DNA of 64,000 nucleotides, from positions 62,001 to 126,000 of the forward strand of contig NZ_SCSK01000008.1 in the NCBI RefSeq assembly GCF_004297875.1, read 5' to 3'. This document shows, piece after piece, positions 1 through 8,227 of the stretch. The translations under genes and the position numbers were made by a program. This stretch comes from Pandoraea sp. GTDB taxonomy: Bacteria; Pseudomonadota; Gammaproteobacteria; Burkholderiales; Burkholderiaceae. Positions within the stretch are counted from its first letter, which is position 1; each line of letters opens with the position of its first letter. Under the pieces are notes generated by a model. The model searched no databases, had not been told where the DNA came from, and worked only from the letters and a program-made list of their open reading frames with translations.

Positions 1-293
1 TCCCGGGTCGCGTGATCGATGCGCGCGAATGCCGCCGCGACTTCCTCGGCGTATTGCCGGCCCAGGTCGGTCAGCACGACCGCGCGATGCACGCGATGGA
101 ACAGCCTGACGCTCAACTGTTCTTCCAGCAGCTTGATCTGATGGCTGATCGCCGAGGGCGTGACGAACAACTCCTCCGCCGCAAGCGAGAAAGAAGCAAG
201 CCGTGCGGCGGCCTCGAAAGCCTGAACCGACTTGAGCGTGACGCGATTGTGCATTGCAGCGGATGCATGAATTGAATTCAACGATAGGGCCAT
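1..293 (-). CDS. LysR-type transcriptional regulator, N-terminal part (cut by window edge)
   Basis: Translating the reverse strand from an ATG at 293 gives an uninterrupted LysR helix-turn-helix region of about 97 residues, with the typical stretches VQAFEAAARLASFSLAAEEL and TPSAISHQIKLLEEQL followed by LFHR. This wording resembles the GcvA-like branch of LysR proteins. The effector domain lies outside the window to the left. A second in-frame ATG at 254 (MHNRV) is an equally possible start. The gene diverges from the transketolase/TRAP operon that begins at 459, the usual arrangement for a LysR regulator of its neighbour, so it is the likely controller of that operon (inference). Confidence 0.88.
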   Translation of the reverse strand, partial: MALSLNSIHASAAMHNRVTLKSVQAFEAAARLASFSLAAEELFVTPSAISHQIKLLEEQLSVRLFHRVHRAVVLTDLGRQYAEEVAAAFARIDHATR

Positions 294-458
294 ATTAATT
301 CGTTTGAGCCGCTCCGTCCAAATCTTTAAGCTTGTTTCACTGGCTGCGACGGCAAGCATCTTGTCCAAGCCCAGGTTCTGGCGAGGCGGCGTTGGCGCGC
401 CCGCATCCATCAAACCAATCCGGCCGCGCCCGAGTGCGGCGGCCGGTACAAGGAGAAC

Positions 459-1307
459 ATGGTGACTAAGAGCGACCCCGGGTTGCATGCCCGTCTCGCG
501 GAGTGTGCCTACCGTATCCGGCGCAACGCGATACGCATGGGCGAGGTGCAGGGCCAGGGCTACATTGCCCAGGCTCTCGATATCGCCGACGTACTCGCGG
601 TCGCTTACGGGCACGCGCTGCGCTTGCGCGCGGACGATCCCGAATGGGAAGGCCGCGACCGCTTCCTGCTGTCCAACGGACACTACGCGATTGCGCTGTA
701 TGCGGCATTGATCGAGGCCGGCATCCTCCCCGAGGAAGAACTGGAAACCTATGGCAGCGACGACAGCCGGCTGCCGATGTCGGGCATGGCCAGTTATACG
801 CCCGGCATGGAAATGTCGGGCGGCTCGCTCGGCCAGGGCCTGACGATTGCGGTGGGCCGTTGCCTGGGGCTCAAGCGCCGCGGCTCCGACGCCTTCGTCT
901 ACACCTTGTTCTCCGACGGCGAGCTCGACGAGGGCGCGGTGTGGGAGGGCATCATGTCGGCCAGCCACTGGAAGCTCGACAACCTGATCGGCATCGTCGA
1001 CGTCAACAACCAGCAAGCCGATGGCCCCTCGACGCAGGTCATGGCCTTCGAGCCGCTGGTCGACAAGCTGCAGGCGTTCGGCTGGTTCGTGCAGCGCATC
1101 GACGGCAACGACCTGGCTGCCGTGATCGCCGCCTTCGATGCGGCGCGCGCATACCGTGGCGCGTGCCCGCGCATGATCGTGTGCGATACCAAGATGGGCA
1201 GCGGCGTGCCGTTCCTCGAAGCCCGCGAGAAAAACCACTTCATTCGGGTCGAAGCGCACGAATGGCAACTCGCGCTGCAAGCGCTCGACGCCGGGAGAAA
1301 AGCATGA
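459..1307 (+). CDS. Transketolase, N-terminal (ThDP pyrophosphate-binding) subunit
   Basis: This 282-residue protein matches the N-terminal half of transketolase, which binds the diphosphate of thiamine diphosphate through Mg2+. The cofactor motif is visible as SDGELDEG followed about 25 residues later by DVNNQQADG, and GGSLGQGLTIAVG is the characteristic glycine loop. Transketolases move a two-carbon ketol unit from a ketose to an aldose. The ATG at 459 has an AAGGAG ribosome site. The stop overlaps the start of the C-terminal subunit (ATGA), so the two are translationally coupled. Split transketolases occur in many bacteria, often in dedicated catabolic operons rather than in the pentose phosphate pathway. 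The substrate is unknown. Confidence 0.93.
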   Translation: MVTKSDPGLHARLAECAYRIRRNAIRMGEVQGQGYIAQALDIADVLAVAYGHALRLRADDPEWEGRDRFLLSNGHYAIALYAALIEAGILPEEELETYGSDDSRLPMSGMASYTPGMEMSGGSLGQGLTIAVGRCLGLKRRGSDAFVYTLFSDGELDEGAVWEGIMSASHWKLDNLIGIVDVNNQQADGPSTQVMAFEPLVDKLQAFGWFVQRIDGNDLAAVIAAFDAARAYRGACPRMIVCDTKMGSGVPFLEAREKNHFIRVEAHEWQLALQALDAGRKA

Positions 1308-2302
1308 GCAACGCCGCAACCAAGCCGCGCCTTAAAACCTCGGCGATGATCGCCTCGATCGCGGGCGATGGCCAGGCCACCCGCGCCGCACCGTTCGGCA
1401 ACGCGCTGGTGGCGCTCGCGCGCGAACGCTCGGACGTCGTCGGCATGACCGCCGACCTGGGCAAATACACCGACCTGCACATCTTCGCGCAGGCCTTTCC
1501 CGAGCGCTATTACCAGATGGGCATGGCCGAACAGCTGCTGATGGGCGCGGCCGCCGGCATGGCCCACGAAGGCGCGCTGCCGTTCGTCACCACTTATGCG
1601 GTGTTCGCCGCGCGCCGCGCCTACGACTTCATCCATCAGGCGATCGCCGAAGACAATCTGAACGTCAAGATCGCCTGCGCGCTGCCGGGGCTGACCACCG
1701 GCTACGGGCCGAGCCACCAGGCCGCCGAGGATCTGGCGCTGTTTCGCGCCATGCCGAACCTGACGGTGATCGACCCGTGCGACGCGGTGGAGATCGAGCA
1801 GATGGTGCCCGCCATGGCCGCGCATCACGGCCCCGTCTACGCGCGCCTGCTGCGCGGCAACGTGCCGGTGGTGCTCGACGAATACGACTATCGCTTCGAG
1901 CTCGGCAAGGCCAAGTTGCTGCGCGACGGCGCCGACGTGCTGATCATTTCGTCGGGGATCATGACGATGCGCGCGCTCGAAGTCGCCAAGACGCTCGCGC
2001 ACGACCGCATCGACGTGGGCGTGCTGCACGTGCCGACCATCAAGCCGCTCGATACCGCGACGATTCTGCGCGAGGCGCGCCGCAGCGGCCGCCTGGTGGT
2101 GGTCGCCGAGAACCACACGGTGATCGGCGGGCTCGGCGAAGCAGTCGCAGCCGTGCTGCTGAGCCACGGCGTGACGCCGGCCTTCCGCCAGATCGGCCTG
2201 CCCGATGCGTTCCTCGACGCCGGTGCGCTGCCGACCCTGCACGATCGCTACGGCATCTCCACGCAGGCCATGGCCGATACCGTGAAAACCTGGCTGCGCT
2301 GA
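1304..2302 (+). CDS. Transketolase, C-terminal (pyrimidine-binding) subunit
   Basis: This 332-residue protein carries the pyrimidine-binding and C-terminal domains of transketolase. MGMAEQ contains the conserved Glu that activates the ThDP aminopyrimidine, and GPSHQAAEDLALFRAMP is the family loop. The start is the ATG at 1304 that overlaps the previous stop by four bases; longer readings upstream run antiparallel in meaning to the N-subunit gene and are not coding. The loop that in E. coli TktA reads HDSIGLGEDGPTHQ here reads ALPGLTTGYGPSHQ, so the phosphate-binding His461 and the stereo-determining Asp469 equivalents are absent. This suggests an unphosphorylated or unusual substrate (inference). 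Confidence 0.93.
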   Translation: MSNAATKPRLKTSAMIASIAGDGQATRAAPFGNALVALARERSDVVGMTADLGKYTDLHIFAQAFPERYYQMGMAEQLLMGAAAGMAHEGALPFVTTYAVFAARRAYDFIHQAIAEDNLNVKIACALPGLTTGYGPSHQAAEDLALFRAMPNLTVIDPCDAVEIEQMVPAMAAHHGPVYARLLRGNVPVVLDEYDYRFELGKAKLLRDGADVLIISSGIMTMRALEVAKTLAHDRIDVGVLHVPTIKPLDTATILREARRSGRLVVVAENHTVIGGLGEAVAAVLLSHGVTPAFRQIGLPDAFLDAGALPTLHDRYGISTQAMADTVKTWLR

Positions 2303-2356
2303 GGCGTCGGCCACCCTGACGAAAACCTCTCGAGTGACCCACTTTAGGACAACAAA

Positions 2357-3121
2357 ATGAGCGAGACAAAACTTCTGGACGGCAAGGTTGCCGTGATCTC
2401 CGGCGCGGCGTCGCCGCGCGGCATCGGCATTGCCACCGCGCGCATGTTTGCCCGGCACGGCGCGCGCGTCGCCATTCTCGACCTCGATCAGGCGGCCGCC
2501 GCCGAGGCCGCGGCAGGTCTTGGCGCCGAGCATCGCGGCTATGCCTGCGACGTGACCAACAAGCAGGCGTGCGTGGCCGCGGTCGAGCAGATCGTCGGCG
2601 ATTTCGGCCGCATCGACGTGCTGGTCAACAACGCCGGTATCACCCAGCCGGTCAAGTTGCTCGACATCGACGCGGCGAGCTGGGACAAGATTCTCGACGT
2701 GAATCTGCGCGGTGTTCTTTATCTGTCGCAAGCGGTCATTCCGCAGATGAAAAAACAGCATGGCGGCTCGATCGCCTGCATGTCGTCGGTATCGGCGCAG
2801 CGCGGCGGCGGCATCCTGGGCGGCCCGCATTACTCGGCCGCCAAGGCCGGGGTGCTGGGCCTGGCCAAGGCGATGGCGCGCGAGTTCGGCATTGACGGCA
2901 TTCGCGTCAATTGCGTCACGCCGGGCCTGATTCACACCGACATCAACGCCGGCAAGATCAGCGACGAAAAGCGGGTCGAGATCCTGGCGGGAATTCCGCT
3001 CAATCGCATCGGCGTGCCCGACGACGTGGCCGGCGCCTTCACGTTCCTTGCCTCGGATCTGTCGTCCTACATCACCGGCGCGGTGATCGACGTCAACGGC
3101 GGCATGCTGATTCACGGTTAA
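2357..3121 (+). CDS. SDR family NAD(P)-dependent oxidoreductase
   Basis: A 254-residue classical short-chain dehydrogenase/reductase. The nucleotide-binding motif is SGAASPRGIG near residues 15-24, NNAG follows, the catalytic Ser lies in MSSVS, and the YxxxK pair is Y159/K163 (YSAAK). The C-terminal VNGG is typical. It probably oxidises or reduces a sugar, polyol or sugar-acid hydroxyl. It lies 54 bases behind the split transketolase and in front of the TRAP transporter genes, so it is likely co-transcribed and acts on the imported compound or the transketolase product (inference). Confidence 0.92.
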   Translation: MSETKLLDGKVAVISGAASPRGIGIATARMFARHGARVAILDLDQAAAAEAAAGLGAEHRGYACDVTNKQACVAAVEQIVGDFGRIDVLVNNAGITQPVKLLDIDAASWDKILDVNLRGVLYLSQAVIPQMKKQHGGSIACMSSVSAQRGGGILGGPHYSAAKAGVLGLAKAMAREFGIDGIRVNCVTPGLIHTDINAGKISDEKRVEILAGIPLNRIGVPDDVAGAFTFLASDLSSYITGAVIDVNGGMLIHG

Positions 3122-3219
3122 GCAGTGGCAACATCCCGGCGCGCAGGCGCGCGCCGGAACGTTTCAGGCAAGCATCAAAACTACAACAGCAATACACCCC
3201 ATCACTGGAGGAGCACATT

Positions 3220-4263
3220 ATGAGCACGGATTCCAACACGAAGACCCGCATCAACCGCCGTACCTTCCTGAAAGCCGGCGCCGCACTGTCGGTGGCCGCG
3301 CCGCTGGTGAGCGTCTCCGGCCGGGCGTTTTCGGCGCCGCAGTTCTCCTACAAGCTGGCCACCGGCCAGGATCCGAGCCATCCGGTGAACGTGCGCGCCA
3401 AGCAGGCCGCCGAGCGCATTCTGCAGGCCACCGGCGGGCGTCTGGAGATTCGCGTATTTCCGAGCAACCAGCTCGGCTCCGACACCGATCTGCTGTCGCA
3501 GATCCGCAATGGCGGGGTCGAATTCATCAACATGGCCGCCTCGGTGCTCTCCACGCTCGTGCCGGCCGCCGGCATCGCCAACACCGGCTTCGCCTTTCCC
3601 GACTACGATCATGTCTGGAAAGCGATGGACGGCGATCTGGGCAAATACACCCAGGCGCAAATCGCCAAGGCCGGCATGCTTGCGATGTCGCGTCCGTGGG
3701 ATAACGGCTTCCGGCAGATCACCTCGTCGACCAAGCCGATCCGCACGCCGGACGACCTGCACGGCTTCAAGATCCGCGTGCCGGTCGCGCCGATGCTGAT
3801 CTCGCTGTTCCAGTCGCTCAAGGCAGGTCCCACGCCGATCAACTTCAACGAACTGTATTCGGCGCTGCAGACCCACCTGGTCGACGGCCAGGAAAACCCG
3901 CTGCCGATCATCTCCACCGCGAAGCTCTATGAAGTGCAGAAGTACGTCAGCATGACCAGCCACGTCTGGGACGCGTACTGGATTCTCGGCAACCCGGCCG
4001 CCTTCAAGCGTCTGCCGAGCGACGTGCAGGCCATCGTGCTCAAGGAGTTCGATCGCGCGGCCACCGAAGAGCGGGCCGACATCGCCGCACTCAACTCGAC
4101 GTTGAGCCAAAGCCTGGCCAGCAAGGGCCTGCAGATCGTCGATGTCGACAAGCAGGCGTTCCGCAACCAGTTGAGCAAGACCAGCTTCTATCGCGACTGG
4201 CGCGCGAAGTTCGGCGCGCAGGGCTGGGACCTGCTGCAGCAAACCACCGGGGCGCTGGCATGA
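3220..4263 (+). CDS. TRAP transporter substrate-binding protein (DctP family), Tat-exported
   Basis: This 347-residue periplasmic solute receptor of a TRAP transporter begins at an ATG 7 bases behind a GGAGGAG ribosome site. The N terminus has a twin-arginine signal, NRRTFLKAGAALS, then a hydrophobic run. GFKIRVP holds the conserved Arg that normally contacts a substrate carboxylate, and ELYSALQTHLVDGQENPL is the family signature. The conserved Arg makes an organic or sugar acid the most likely ligand, although TRAP receptors with other ligands exist. The stop overlaps the start of the permease gene by four bases. Confidence 0.94.
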   Translation: MSTDSNTKTRINRRTFLKAGAALSVAAPLVSVSGRAFSAPQFSYKLATGQDPSHPVNVRAKQAAERILQATGGRLEIRVFPSNQLGSDTDLLSQIRNGGVEFINMAASVLSTLVPAAGIANTGFAFPDYDHVWKAMDGDLGKYTQAQIAKAGMLAMSRPWDNGFRQITSSTKPIRTPDDLHGFKIRVPVAPMLISLFQSLKAGPTPINFNELYSALQTHLVDGQENPLPIISTAKLYEVQKYVSMTSHVWDAYWILGNPAAFKRLPSDVQAIVLKEFDRAATEERADIAALNSTLSQSLASKGLQIVDVDKQAFRNQLSKTSFYRDWRAKFGAQGWDLLQQTTGALA

Positions 4264-6113
4264 CAAGCGTGCTCTCGATCGACGAGCAACCCCTGCCTGC
4301 CTGGCAGGGGCGGTGCGACAGCGCGCTCGGCTGGCTGATCGAAATCCCCTCGGCCATCGCGGTACTGGCCGAGGTCATGATCCTGCTGGTCGGCATCATT
4401 GCGCGCTTCGTCTTCAACCACCCGCTGGTATGGAGCGACGAGATCGCTTCCATCCTGTTCCTGTGGCTGGCGATGCTGGGCTCGGCCGTCGCCTTGCGGC
4501 GCGGGCACCACATGCGTATGACGGTGCTGGCCGCACGCATGCCGGGCCGGTGGAAGGCGTTTGCCGAGGTGCTGGCGATCGGCGCGCCGTGCGTATTTCT
4601 GGTCATCATGCTCGGCCCGTCGATCAATTACGCCTCCGACCAGTGGATCGTGCAGACGCCGGTGCTGGGGCTGCACGACACCGTGCGCGCGGCGGCGGTG
4701 CCGGTGGGCGCCGCGCTGATGCTGGCGATCTGCGCGGTCCGGCTGATGCGGCATCGGGCGCGTGAACTGCTGCTCGGTTTCGGCGCGCTGGCACTCATCG
4801 CTCTCGCGCTTTACGGCGCGCGCGATCTGCTCGCGAACATGGGCAACTGGAACCTGGTGATTTTCTTCGGCCTGCTGCTCGGCGGCGGCGTGCTGGTCGG
4901 GCTGCCGATCGCGTTCTGCTTCGGACTGTGCACGGTGGCGTGCCTGCTCACCACCACGACCACGCCGCTGGCGGTCATCACCGGGCAGATGAACGAGGGC
5001 ATGAGCTCGCTGGTGCTGCTGGCCGTGCCGCTGTTCATCCTGCTGGGTCAACTCATCGAAATGACCCAGATGGCCAAGGCGATGGTGGCTTTTCTCGCCT
5101 CGCTGCTGGGTCACGTCAAGGGCGGACTCTCATATGTGCTGATCGGGGCGATGCTGCTGGTCTCGGGCATCTCGGGCGCCAAGACGGCCGACATGGCGGC
5201 CGTCGCTCCAGTGCTGTTCCCGGAAATGAAGCGGCGCGGCATCCCCGAGGGCGAGCTGGTGTCGCTCCTGGCCGCGTGCGGCGCGATGGCCGAGACGATT
5301 CCGCCGTCGCTGGTGCTGATCATCATCGGTTCGGTCACGGGCGTGTCGATTGCCGCGCTGTTCAAGGGTGGCCTGCTGCCCGGCATCGTGCTGGCGCTGG
5401 CGCTGGCTTTCATCGCGCGGCGGCGTACCGGCGACGCCGCGGACAAAGTGCCGCGGGCGAGCCTCAAGACCGTGTTGCGCACGCTGTTCGTGGCGCTGCC
5501 GGCGCTGGTATTGCCGGTGCTGATCCGCTATGCGGTTGCCGAGGGCGTGGCCACGGCCACCGAAGTCTCGACCATCGGCATTGCCTACACCGTGGTGATC
5601 GGCTTGCTGGTGTATCGCCAGTTCGATTGGCGGCGCATCTATCCGATGCTGGTCGAAACCGCATCGCTGTCCGGCGCGATTTTGCTGATCATCGGCGCGG
5701 CCACCGCGATGGCGTGGGCTTTGACCCAGGCGAGCTTTTCGCAGGCGCTGGCCGAAGCGATGGCCCGCATGCCCGGCGGCGCTTACGGGTTCCTGTTCAT
5801 CTCGGTGATCGCCTTCGTGGTCCTGGGCAGCGTGCTCGAGGGCATTCCGGCGATGGTGCTGTTCGGCTCGCTGCTGTTTCCGATCGCGCGCCAGGCCGGC
5901 ATCAACGAAGTTCATTACGCCATCACCGTGATTCTTGCCATGGGCATCGGCCTGTTCACGCCGCCGTTCGGCCTGGGTTACTACGCGGCCTGCACGATCG
6001 GCCGGGTCGACCCCAACGCCGGGCTGCGCCGCATCTGGCCGTATCTGGGCGCGCTTGCCGCGGGCCTGGCGGTGGTCGTGGCGGTGCCGTGGATCTCCAC
6101 CGGATTTCTCTGA
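4260..6113 (+). CDS. TRAP transporter fused permease (DctQ-DctM)
   Basis: This 617-residue integral membrane protein joins both TRAP membrane subunits. Residues 1 to about 165 form a four-helix DctQ domain (FVFNHPLVWSDEIASILFLW is typical). From about residue 195 the many-helix DctM transport domain follows, with AVPLFILLGQLIE, SGISGAKTADMAAVAPVLFP, AETIPPSLVLIIIG and FTPPFGLGYY. It uses an ion gradient to import the ligand presented by the preceding receptor. Start and stop overlaps place it in the same operon. DctQM fusions are common in the family, so the fusion is not unusual. Confidence 0.93.
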   Translation: MTSVLSIDEQPLPAWQGRCDSALGWLIEIPSAIAVLAEVMILLVGIIARFVFNHPLVWSDEIASILFLWLAMLGSAVALRRGHHMRMTVLAARMPGRWKAFAEVLAIGAPCVFLVIMLGPSINYASDQWIVQTPVLGLHDTVRAAAVPVGAALMLAICAVRLMRHRARELLLGFGALALIALALYGARDLLANMGNWNLVIFFGLLLGGGVLVGLPIAFCFGLCTVACLLTTTTTPLAVITGQMNEGMSSLVLLAVPLFILLGQLIEMTQMAKAMVAFLASLLGHVKGGLSYVLIGAMLLVSGISGAKTADMAAVAPVLFPEMKRRGIPEGELVSLLAACGAMAETIPPSLVLIIIGSVTGVSIAALFKGGLLPGIVLALALAFIARRRTGDAADKVPRASLKTVLRTLFVALPALVLPVLIRYAVAEGVATATEVSTIGIAYTVVIGLLVYRQFDWRRIYPMLVETASLSGAILLIIGAATAMAWALTQASFSQALAEAMARMPGGAYGFLFISVIAFVVLGSVLEGIPAMVLFGSLLFPIARQAGINEVHYAITVILAMGIGLFTPPFGLGYYAACTIGRVDPNAGLRRIWPYLGALAAGLAVVVAVPWISTGFL

Positions 6114-6218
6114 ACCTGCGGTGCGGCGCGCCGCAGCGTTGCCGCACCCAACCGCTCCATCACTCACTTTTTTGACTGACGCGGCCCGCCCAAGGGTCGC
6201 GCGAAGGATGCTTTTGTC

Positions 6219-8198
6219 ATGTCGCACACCGATGCCAAGGCGCTGGCCAACGCAATACGCTTTTTGTCGATCGACGCCATCCTGCAAGCCGGCGAGGGGC
6301 ATCAGGGCGTACCGCTGGGCATGGCCGAAATCGCCACGGCGCTCTTCACGCGCCATCTCAAATTCAATCCGGCCGACCCGGCCTGGGCCGACCGCGACCG
6401 CTTCGTGCTTTCCAACGGGCACGGTTCGATGCTGCTGTACTCGCTGCTGTACCTGACCGGCTACGAGCGCATCGGGCTCGACCAGATCAAGTCGTTCCGG
6501 GAGCTCGGCTCGCATTGCGCCGGGCATCCGGAATTCGACACCGGCGCCGGCATCGAGGTCACCACCGGGCCGCTCGGGCAGGGCATTGCCAACGCGTTGG
6601 GCATGGCAATTGCCGAGGCCTACCTGGCGGCCCGCTTCGGCCGCGAGATTGTCGACCACTACACCTACGCGTTCGTCGGCGACGGCTGCCTGCAGGAAGG
6701 CATCGGCCAGGAGATGATCTCGCTGGCCGGGCACCTGCGCCTGGGCAAGCTGATCCTGTGCTGGGACGATAACCGGATCACCGACGACGGCAGCACCGAA
6801 CTGTCGATTAGCGAAGATGTCGCGGCGCGCTTTCGCGTGGCCGGCTGGCATGTGCAGGAAGTCGACGGGCACGACCTCGAAGCGGTCTCGGCCGCGCTGG
6901 ACAACGCGCGCCAGGACCCGCGCCCGTCGCTGCTGGCGTGCCGCACCGTCATCGCGCGCGGCATCGCGCGCCTGCAGGGCCAGCGCGGCGGCCACAGCGG
7001 GCGCCTGTTCGCCGACGATGCCCGGCAGATGCGCGACGCGCTGGATTGGCCGCATGCACCGTTCGAGATACCGGGCCCGGTGCTCGACGCCTGGCGCGCC
7101 GCCGGGCGCCGCAGCCGGGGTGAATACGATGCCTGGCGCGAGCGCGTGGCCGCGCTGGCGCCGGCCGAGCGCGCCGAGTTCGAGCGCATTCAGGCTGGCC
7201 GGCTGCCCGAGGGCTGGCGCGACGTGCTCGAAGACTATCGCCGGCGCGCGATGCGAAGCGACGAGGCGCAGGCCGGCATCATGATCTCGGCCGACATCAA
7301 CGACCTGCTCACGCCGCATCTGCCGGAGCGCATGGTCGGTTGCGCCGACCTCGAAGCGCCCACCGGACACAAGCGGCAACTGCGCGCGTTCGCAGCCGGC
7401 GAGCGGGCCGGCGCCTATGTGCACTGCGGCGTGCGCGAGCATCTGATGGGGGCGATGGCCAACGGCATGGCCGCGCATGGCGGCGTGATTGCGCTGGCCG
7501 TCACCTATCTGGCGTTTTCCGACTACGAGCGGCCGGCGATGCGCATGGCCGCGCTGATGGGCTTGCCGGTCAAATTCGTCTTCAGTCACGACTCGATCGG
7601 GGTGGGCAAGAACGGCCCGACCCACCAGCCGGTCGAGATCCTGGCTTCGTTGCGGGCGATGCCGAACATGCTGGTGATGCGCCCGGCCGACGCGGTCGAG
7701 GCCGCCGAGTGCTGGATGCTCGCGCTCGAACACCGCACCGGCCCGAGCACGCTGGTGTTCGCCCGGCAGGCACTGCCGCGGGTGCGTGCCGAACACGTCG
7801 AGGAAAACCTCTCGCGTCGCGGGGCGTATGTGCTGGCCGAAGCCGAAGGCGGCGCGCGGCAAGTCACCTTGCTGGCCACCGGCTCGGAAGTCGCCGTGGC
7901 GCTGGCCGCCCGTGCGCGGCTGCAGGGCCAGGGCGTGCCGAGCGCCGTGGTGTCGATGCCGTGCTGGGCGCTGTTCGAGGCGCAGGACGCCGATTACCGC
8001 GCCGCCGTGCTCGGGCCCGGCACCGTGCGCGTTGGCATCGAAGCAGCGGTGCGGCTCGGCTGGGACCGCTATCTCGGCGAGCGCGGCGCCTTCGTCGGCA
8101 TGACCGGCTTCGGCGCCTCCGGCCCCGCCGACGCGCTATACGAACACTTCGGCATCACCGCCGAACAGGTCGCATCGCAGGCGATGCGGCTCCTTTGA
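6219..8198 (+). CDS. Transketolase, full length
   Basis: This 659-residue single-chain transketolase carries GDGCLQEG and the downstream WDDNRITDDG for ThDP/Mg2+ binding, GPLGQGIANALG, the catalytic-Glu segment GVREHLMGAMANG and GPTHQPVEILASLR. His461 of the E. coli enzyme is kept (SHDSIG) and an Arg is kept in FARQAL. The ED before GPTHQ, which includes Asp469, is replaced by KN. It is a second transketolase in an operon that already has a split one. No kinase or aldolase gene accompanies it, so a normal pentose phosphate role is doubtful. It starts 105 bases behind the TRAP permease gene. Confidence 0.93.
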   Translation: MSHTDAKALANAIRFLSIDAILQAGEGHQGVPLGMAEIATALFTRHLKFNPADPAWADRDRFVLSNGHGSMLLYSLLYLTGYERIGLDQIKSFRELGSHCAGHPEFDTGAGIEVTTGPLGQGIANALGMAIAEAYLAARFGREIVDHYTYAFVGDGCLQEGIGQEMISLAGHLRLGKLILCWDDNRITDDGSTELSISEDVAARFRVAGWHVQEVDGHDLEAVSAALDNARQDPRPSLLACRTVIARGIARLQGQRGGHSGRLFADDARQMRDALDWPHAPFEIPGPVLDAWRAAGRRSRGEYDAWRERVAALAPAERAEFERIQAGRLPEGWRDVLEDYRRRAMRSDEAQAGIMISADINDLLTPHLPERMVGCADLEAPTGHKRQLRAFAAGERAGAYVHCGVREHLMGAMANGMAAHGGVIALAVTYLAFSDYERPAMRMAALMGLPVKFVFSHDSIGVGKNGPTHQPVEILASLRAMPNMLVMRPADAVEAAECWMLALEHRTGPSTLVFARQALPRVRAEHVEENLSRRGAYVLAEAEGGARQVTLLATGSEVAVALAARARLQGQGVPSAVVSMPCWALFEAQDADYRAAVLGPGTVRVGIEAAVRLGWDRYLGERGAFVGMTGFGASGPADALYEHFGITAEQVASQAMRLL

Positions 8199-8227
8199 AC
8201 CCTGCCGCACCGGCACACATCTTGACC

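Noticed and set aside
899-3115. Long minus-strand open frame of over 700 codons across the transketolase and SDR genes
   Set aside because: It is antisense to three clearly recognised genes, has no family similarity and has the His/Arg/Ala-rich composition expected from a GC-rich shadow frame.
5130-7862. Minus-strand open frame of about 910 codons
   Set aside because: It lies opposite the TRAP permease and transketolase genes, contains no domain and mirrors their third-position GC bias.
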